Source of the DNA: Phytophthora sp. 'mugwort'
Taxonomy: Eukaryota; Oomycota; Peronosporomycetes; Peronosporales; Peronosporaceae
Length of the DNA stretch: 64,000 nucleotides
Assembly: GCA_033558025.1 (NCBI GenBank)
Contig: JAUCEF010000007.1
Span: 1,364,001 to 1,428,000 of the forward strand
Reading direction: 5' to 3'
Below the pieces are notes generated by a model. That model was not told the origin of the DNA, searched no databases, and saw only the letters and a program-made list of their open reading frames with translations. Of the stretch, positions 58,423 through 64,000 are shown piece by piece (position 1 is the first letter of the stretch; each line of letters starts with the position of its first letter). A program made the position numbers and the translations under genes.

Positions 58423-59528
58423 GGCGGTAGGATTGAAATTAAGGACTGAGAGACGAAAATTAACGCTAGCATACTGATGCTGTCTAGACGGTTGGTTCGG
58501 AGCTCATCTATGTATAAGCTTACCAGCTCGGCGAATCACTGGATGGTGGTACAAGTTGAAAAAAATGCTACCCTTTTTGCTTTTGCCTAGACGTTGTATT
58601 TGAATGTGCGTTGTAAACAGGGGATCGGTGACCCCGATACGAAGGGATTTTTTTATATGAACGCCGATGTGTAATCAAGACGGTAGCAGCCGAGCTCCAT
58701 TATTTTTAAATTATTTTTAAATTATTTCTAAATAATGGAGCGTGGCTGCTACCGTCTAGACGGAAGTTTGTATCAGTTATGGGAGGTGGTTCTGTATTCA
58801 TATAAATTATCAATTTTACGGAGATGAAGCCGGAATAAATATTGAAAATATCATGCCATAATCGGGATCCTAACTAGGTGGTACTGTATCAGAATTGATA
58901 GAGCTGCCGCGGAAATGGCAAGAAAATAGCACATACTATTTGCAAGCGCCAAACAATATCCCATACGCCAAACGGCAAACGGCAACGTCAAGAGGAAGAA
59001 GCTTCCCTGTCGCCGTTGTCGCTGCCAATCTGCTACCATCCTCTCTGGCTGTGACCACCGAAGCCACAACGCGGTGCAGACACCGCCACTCACAGTTGAG
59101 TCTGCTCTCGCTGTCACGTAGCGCCGCGATAGAATCTGTATGAGGATCTGGTACATCTCTTCCACTGTATACCCAACTGGGAAGTACTCAATCCAGGAGA
59201 GGTCGTATAAGAACTGGTGCAACACCGTGGTTGCTCGGTTTGGGCTCTTGTCGGAGTGGGTTCCCGCCGACACCCCCTAAACAAACATCGAAATGGCATG
59301 CCATCTCCGCGGTAGATTTTCTAGTATTAACTGTAGTATACTGTACGCAAGGAGAAGGGTACACTGTACATCGTGCAGCTTCTGGATGCGAAAACGATAT
59401 ACGCCATGGAGTGAAGGTCCCTTAGCAATCAAATATGGCGGTATAACAGTATATACTGTATGCATCATGCACATTTCAGTACCCGGCTTGCTTACGATGA
59501 ATTGTAGTAAGTATCAACACGATCGACC
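58423..59528. other. Intergenic, contains a MITE-like hairpin
   Basis: No supported gene. The minus-strand frame 59273-58851 has no recognisable motif. A strong hairpin is at 58678-58756 and GTATACTGTA-type words are at 59335-59460. Confidence 0.45.
58678..58756. repeat. Long hairpin with ~38-bp arms
   Basis: The left arm starts AGACGGTAGCAGCCGAGCTC and the right arm ends with the near-complement GCGTGGCTGCTACCGTCT. The centre is AT-rich. It resembles a tiny foldback or MITE. Confidence 0.85.
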
Positions 59529-59546
59529 GCTCATTTCCTGATTTGC
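59529..59546 (+). promoter_or_regulatory. Oomycete Inr+FPR-like promoter element
   Basis: GCTCATTTCCTGATTTGC closely fits the combined initiator GCTCATTYY-N-CAWTTT. It lies 25 bases before the ATG of the zeta-class GST, implying a very short leader. Confidence 0.7.
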
Positions 59547-59570
59547 TGTGATATCCAACACGCAGCAGCC

Positions 59571-60418
59571 ATGCCCAAGGTCGAGTTATTCAGCTATTGG
59601 CAGAGTAGCTGCTCCTGGCGCGTTCGCATTGCACTGGCGTGGAAAGGCATCCAGTATGAGTACAACCCAGTGGATCTGCATGCGGTGGGTGGCGGTGAGC
59701 AACGGCAGGCCGCGTTCCGAAAGCTGAATCCCAACCAGGTACAGTCGTACACGGAATGTACTGTCAGTGCGCTGAACTCGCATGCCTAATTTTGTCAGTT
59801 CTTACGTCGCAGCGAGTCCCAGTGCTGCTAGTGGACGGGCACGCGATGGCCCAGTCCGGTGCCATCCTCGAATACGTGGAAGAGGCCTACCCGGCGAAGC
59901 CGTTGCTGCCGAGGGATATCTTCGAGCGCGCGCAGGTGCGCAACCTGTGCGGCATAATTGGCTGCGACACCCAGCCTGCCCAAAGCATGGGCCTGTCCGC
60001 CAAGGTGAGGTGCTACATGAAAAGGAAAAAGCTGGCTGGTATCAGCTAAAAGGCGATCAGTCCTCCTTGCTTAACTTAAGCGACTCGGGGTATGTTGCTG
60101 TAGGTCGCGGACTTGCAATTGCCCGCCAGCAACGAGGAGCGTCAAGCGCTAATCGTGTCTTGGAACAAGCACTGGATCGAGCGTGGGCTTCAGGCCTTCG
60201 AGGACGAGTTAACACGCTGCGCCGAGCGTTACTGTGTGGGTGACGAAGTGAGCTTGGCGGACGTGTATCTGCTGCCGCAGGTGCACAACGCGCGCGCGTG
60301 CAACGTGAATCTGGCCGAGTATCCAACGATCTCGCGCGTAGTGGCCGCGATCGAGCAGCTGCCAGCATTCTCAAGATCTCGCCCAGATAACCAGCCGGAC
60401 GCCACAGCTTCAAAGTGA
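59571..60418 (+). CDS. GSTZ1: Maleylacetoacetate isomerase (zeta-class glutathione S-transferase)
   Basis: Isomerises maleylacetoacetate to fumarylacetoacetate with glutathione in tyrosine/phenylalanine degradation. Three exons: 59571-59738, 59813-60004 and 60104-60418, joined at GT-AG introns of 74 and 99 bases, give 224 residues, normal for the family. The zeta-class motif [16 protein letters not shown] is at residues ~11-26 (Ser/Ser/Cys active site). The thioredoxin-like fold continues with [15 protein letters not shown] and the GSH-contacting [25 protein letters not shown] region and [10 protein letters not shown]...[18 protein letters not shown] form the helical domain. A strong promoter match lies just upstream. 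The PP2C gene follows in the same direction 233 bases later. No lesions. Confidence 0.95.
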
Positions 60419-60651
60419 TCTTCAGTCAGTGACTGAGTTACTGACAGTCACAGATGCAAAATGTAGCCATTTCAGTCCAGCCTAAAAAAAGTCGGATGAT
60501 CGTAGCCAGGAAACGAACAGCGTTTAGGGCACCTTTTGTGGCTCACGAATTGTTACACTGCATGCACCTGTTGCTGGTGCAGCCAAACAGGCGCGGCAGC
60601 TCCCCATAATACAAGCCCAACCGTTGGGCGCAGAGCTGGCCGACAGTATTG

Positions 60652-61931
60652 ATGCTCCTGGGCCGCAGCCCCGGGGGCCCTCGTCGCAGCGTCATCGGCT
60701 CCGAGCAGTTCGCCAAGTCCGAGCGCTCGAACTTCTTCGGGCGCCGGCTGGCACGCTTCTTGCGTCGCTCCTCGGCTGTGTCCGTGGCCGCTGAGCAATC
60801 GTCCGTCCAGAGCACGCAGGGCGGCTCGGCCTCCACCAACTCCTTGCGGCGTACTTCCGGCCGGATGGAGATTGCAGCCATCGGGGCTGTGGACCCAGAA
60901 ATTGCTTTCAACGTGCATAAACCGCATAGCTTCGCCGTGTGTACGCGCAACGGTGCCCGATTGGGCAACGAGGACCGCTTCCGCGCCATCGATGACCTGG
61001 ATCTCTATGGCCGCGGCCTGTTGGAGGTGGCTCCACGTTCAGTGCCCCCGCTCTTCGGGGATCTACTGAAGGGCCAAGTGCTAGAGAACTTCGTGGTGGG
61101 AGGCCACGCACCGGCGCTAAAAGTCCGCAACCTACTGAAGCATGGGCGGGCGAGCGAGGACACACAATTCTTCGGAGTATATGACGGGCACGGCGGAGCG
61201 AGAGCCTCGTCACTGTTGGCACTGCTGTTTCCTGTGTATATTCTCGCAGCACCCGAGTACAAGAGCGACTTGTCGGCCGCATGTCATTCCGCCAGTTTGG
61301 CGATGAACGAGGAGATTCTGAAGAGAGAGAAGGACGGACATTGTGAAGGTGGAGCCACCGCTGTGACTCTTTTGATTCGTGGCAACAAATTTGTCCTCAG
61401 TAACACAGGAGACTGCCGAGCGATCATGGTGGCGAAAAGGGACAAGGTGGCCCAGGTGACGCAGCTTACGACAGATCACAAAGCCTCCAACGACAAAGAG
61501 AAGCAACGAATTGAGGAACATGGAGGTTTGGTGCTCTATGTGAAAGGCGTGGCCCGTGTGAACGGCCGCTTGGCAGTTGCGCGAGCCTTTGGAGACGCCG
61601 AGCTAAGCCAACTCGTCATCGCCGACCCGGAGGTCACAGTGCACGAACTGCATCGAGAAGATGAGTATATTGTCATGGCCTCGGACGGCCTATGGGACGT
61701 ACTGACTAATGAGCAGGTGGCGTCTTGTATTAGGTAAGAATGAGGTTAAATAATGTTGACTGAGAAGCCGAGACTAGTGGACTGACGTCTTGTGTGATTA
61801 AATTCTCCAGGAATAATCCATGGCTGAACGTGCAGGAGATGGCCAACATGCTGGCAGACCGCGCCGTCGAGCTCGGCACGATGGACAATGTCACAGTGAT
61901 GGTGGTGGATGTGCGCAGTAGAGTGTCCTGA
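60652..61931 (+). CDS. PP2C-type Ser/Thr protein phosphatase (PPM family)
   Basis: Two exons, 60652-61733 and 61811-61931, with an intron of 77 bases (GTAAGA...CTCCAG), give 400 residues. The first ATG is 60652. Residues 1-75 are basic and Ser-rich, a likely regulatory tail. The catalytic core has GNEDRFRA (metal-binding acid), FFGVYDGHGGARAS (DGHGG), FVLSNTGDCRAIMVA, HGGLVLYVKGVARVNGRLAVARAFGD and ADPEVTVHELHREDEYIVMASDGLWDVL. It ends in DNVTVMVVDV. An insertion (LEVAPRSVPPLFGDLLKGQ ... FVVGGHAPALKVRN) lies between GNED and DGHGG, longer than in plant PP2Cs. All metal-site acids are present, so activity is expected. The substrate is unknown. Confidence 0.94.
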
Positions 61932-62529
61932 GACGTTGGGTCGATGTCCCACCACTTCAGTTTTGTAATATTCTGCGACGACACCATCCATCGTCGACCT
62001 TTTCGTCCCGCCGCGTCATTATTTACCTAAATTTGTCAAGCAGCTAGCTTCTGTTATTTAACGCGAGAGTGGCTACATCCTCTAGATGTAAGCTCTGCAT
62101 TCACCGAGATTGGGGTTTTGCGCTCCCTATCGATCGAAGTAAAGCTACAGGCCTGCTTTGAAAAGAGCTGCAAAGATGACACTGAAAGCGGCAACGACGA
62201 CATCGTGATTCAGTACACACAATAAATGTTTTAAAATGAGTATCTTAGCAAACTGAAGGCAGCGACTAAGTTAAGCAGCAGACGTTGAAGTGAACAACTA
62301 TTTTGGTTTTGCGAAGACGAGAACCAGTGCATGGCTGCTCGGATCAGAGCCGTTCTGGTGCGAGCCAACACGAAGCAAAGACTGGCTTCATTGTCAACTC
62401 CTATTCCGTGCCCTGGTCTCTCTCTCATCAAATCGGCGTTCGTCGAGGGATGTAATTGGGGCAACAAGAGCAAAGCACACCGCGCACACCAGCACTTTGC
62501 CCGTAGCAGTGGCCGTGGCCCTGTCGTGC
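61932..62529. other. Intergenic or untranslated leader
   Basis: No ATG-started frame is supported. A frame open from 62275 (after a TAA) flows into the next gene without an ATG, so an upstream exon cannot be excluded. Confidence 0.4.
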
Positions 62530-64000
62530 ATGCTGCCCGTCATGACAGACCGGCGACGCAAGCGGAAAACTACCGACAGTTCCACCGATGACACGGTTAG
62601 GGATTTCAATACTGTCGACCCCATCCAAGTTCGCAGACAGAGCGACTGCAGCGACCATGAGAGCAAAGTTCGACAAGAGTCATGGATGTCTAAAGTCTCG
62701 TTTGCCATGAGCTCTCGCATCTTCTCGGGAGGGAAGAAACTCAGCAGTTCTCGTAGTACTCAAGTGATGCCGATTGGCGCTGTCCAAAGTGACAAGAGCA
62801 AGGGGTCGATGGGGCGCATGTCTTCTTCGTCGTTGGTGGAAACGGAGTTGCTACAAGCGCCTCCCTCCACTTCATTCAGCGGTCAACAGGCATTGCGTCA
62901 AGTTGCGTCAGAGAAAACTCTAGGGAGCTTCATTGATCCAACCAGCAATTCGTCACCGATATCGACGTTTGGTTCATGCTCAAGCGTAACTTGTGACGTT
63001 GCACCGGACGACAATGACTCCTGCTGCCAAGACGATGTAGACGTACATCGCTGGTCCTCAAACGGCTCGGAACATCGCCGTCTTGATAATCAGCAGCGGG
63101 GTAATGTTCGGCGACAACGCTTCAGCACCATGATACAAAAAGTGAGACCAGGAGATACCTGTGATGAAGACAACGGCGAAGAGGAGAATATGATGGTCAG
63201 ATCCTCGAAAACACGAGTGCCGTCAAACTCGACCGGAATGGTACGCTCACGGGAGACTCGTAAGGATGCCGACGCCGAGATTAATGTGCAGGACGCCACA
63301 CCGATTCTGAAAGGCTTTTTTAGCAAAAGCGTGTCAGTCAGTAAAGAGCAGCGTCAACAGCAGCGTCAACAAAGGAGAGAGACTCTCTATCGAGAAAGCA
63401 AACAGCGACAGGATAAACTTCGTGAGCAAACCGAGCGTGAACGAATAGCAAGCGAGGAGTCGACTCGTAAAAAGAAGGTGGAGCAACTCCGCCGACTCAA
63501 TCAACAACGCAGGGTGGAATTGCTGCGAAATGCTGCCAGCGTCCGAAAAGGTCTACTCGAACATATTCAAGAGGACAACAGCATGTACCAGGCGGAGCGT
63601 GAACGTTGGGAATATGACTTCGAGAGTGAGATGAGGGTGCTAAGTGTGGCATTCCGGAAAGCACGTACCTCTGATGAAAACCGCCCGATGACTGTTGCAG
63701 GACTCGCGGTGCCGGAAGCACTTTCGCAGTTAGAACGCGACGCATCTAACGTTGAAAAGCGGGCGAGGACAGCGCAGCCAACATTGGCTACTGTGACTTC
63801 TCTCCAGCGGAGTACAGAACGTCCCAATACCAGTGGGCCCATCCCAAGCAGCATTGACAACGATCTATTGTCATCCCCCTTCTTTGAGTTCAGCGATGTG
63901 TTAGCGCTAGAAGACTCACAAGACGTCTTCGACTTGTTCAGAAACGATGACCCTATGAGAGACGTATTTCCACCCAAGGACAGCAATGTATTGGATTACT
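62530..64000 (+). CDS. Coiled-coil protein, 3'-incomplete (unknown)
   Basis: An uninterrupted frame runs from ATG 62530 (MLPVMTDRRRKRKTT; or ATG 62542) to the window end with no stop, at least 490 codons. The N-terminal half is Ser/Asp-rich and probably disordered (SSRIFSGGKKLSSSRSTQVM). At about residues 275-335 there is a Gln/Arg/Glu coiled coil (SKEQRQQQRQQRRETLYRES and KQRQDKLREQTERERIASEE), followed by KKKVEQLRRLNQQRRVELLR and an acidic tail (FFEFSDVLALEDSQDVFDLF). RRRKRK near the start could be a nuclear signal. I do not recognise the family. The frame continues past 64000. Confidence 0.7.
   Translation, partial: MLPVMTDRRRKRKTTDSSTDDTVRDFNTVDPIQVRRQSDCSDHESKVRQESWMSKVSFAMSSRIFSGGKKLSSSRSTQVMPIGAVQSDKSKGSMGRMSSSSLVETELLQAPPSTSFSGQQALRQVASEKTLGSFIDPTSNSSPISTFGSCSSVTCDVAPDDNDSCCQDDVDVHRWSSNGSEHRRLDNQQRGNVRRQRFSTMIQKVRPGDTCDEDNGEEENMMVRSSKTRVPSNSTGMVRSRETRKDADAEINVQDATPILKGFFSKSVSVSKEQRQQQRQQRRETLYRESKQRQDKLREQTERERIASEESTRKKKVEQLRRLNQQRRVELLRNAASVRKGLLEHIQEDNSMYQAERERWEYDFESEMRVLSVAFRKARTSDENRPMTVAGLAVPEALSQLERDASNVEKRARTAQPTLATVTSLQRSTERPNTSGPIPSSIDNDLLSSPFFEFSDVLALEDSQDVFDLFRNDDPMRDVFPPKDSNVLDY

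Noticed and set aside
58851..59273. Minus-strand 140-codon frame
   Set aside because: No recognisable family, no promoter or splice context, and it lies in transposon-flanked DNA.

Overview
The window looks like nuclear DNA of an oomycete, most likely Phytophthora or a close relative. The reasons are: short GT-AG introns of about 55-120 bases in otherwise compact genes; promoter motifs of the oomycete Inr+FPR type upstream of three genes; a RING protein with a GTxxR...LNCxxMRxSKKF domain that I associate with stramenopiles; and a dense mosaic of decayed transposons. No bacterial operons, CRISPR arrays or rRNA genes are visible. The species assignment is inference.

Layout. 1-12.2 kb is transposon wreckage: gag-like and Ty3/gypsy pol remnants (to 3.4 kb), a decayed piggyBac-like element whose ORF carries a SAP domain and a YqaJ-like nuclease motif (4280-8110), a Tc1/mariner element with 207-bp terminal inverted repeats and TA duplication (9767-11329), and a head-to-head pair of a ~180-bp MITE. 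13.6-29.0 kb is a gene island: RING-H2 protein (13607-15418, +), glutathione-dependent formaldehyde dehydrogenase (16038-17289, +, 2 exons), argininosuccinate synthase (18495-19760, +), RTF2 (20136-20954, +), WDR83-like WD40 protein (21125-22588, -, 8 exons), methylenetetrahydrofolate reductase (22945-24720, -), a 4-exon protein with zinc-knuckle modules and SH3-like repeats (25003-26624, +) and a large secreted protein with an FkbM-like C-terminal domain (26716-28971, -).

29.0-58.7 kb is again almost all mobile DNA: Helitron 3' ends and a decayed Helitron Rep ORF (29.0-32.4 kb), two pogo/Tigger remnants (34-37.2 kb), a third MITE copy, a tRNA-derived SINE-like repeat beside a 5'-truncated LINE (39.6-42.7 kb), a PIF/Harbinger transposase with one nonsense codon (42.8-44.3 kb), a piggyBac-like element with TTAA duplications (46359-49876), a third piggyBac transposase relic (51.6-53.7 kb) and two more pogo/Tigger elements (54575-56490 with TIRs and TA duplication; 57.1-58.4 kb). 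59.5-64 kb is a second gene island: maleylacetoacetate isomerase/zeta GST (3 exons), a PP2C phosphatase (2 exons) and an incomplete coiled-coil protein that runs off the window.

The host genes are housekeeping in nature (formaldehyde detoxification, arginine synthesis, folate one-carbon flux, tyrosine degradation, signalling, replication/splicing-related) and do not form one pathway. Formaldehyde dehydrogenase and MTHFR both touch C1 metabolism, but their proximity may be chance. I see no clearly new multi-gene system. The least ordinary items are the SAP/YqaJ-like piggyBac element, the zinc-knuckle/SH3 protein, the FkbM-like secreted protein with a Helitron end at its 5' leader, and the RING protein.
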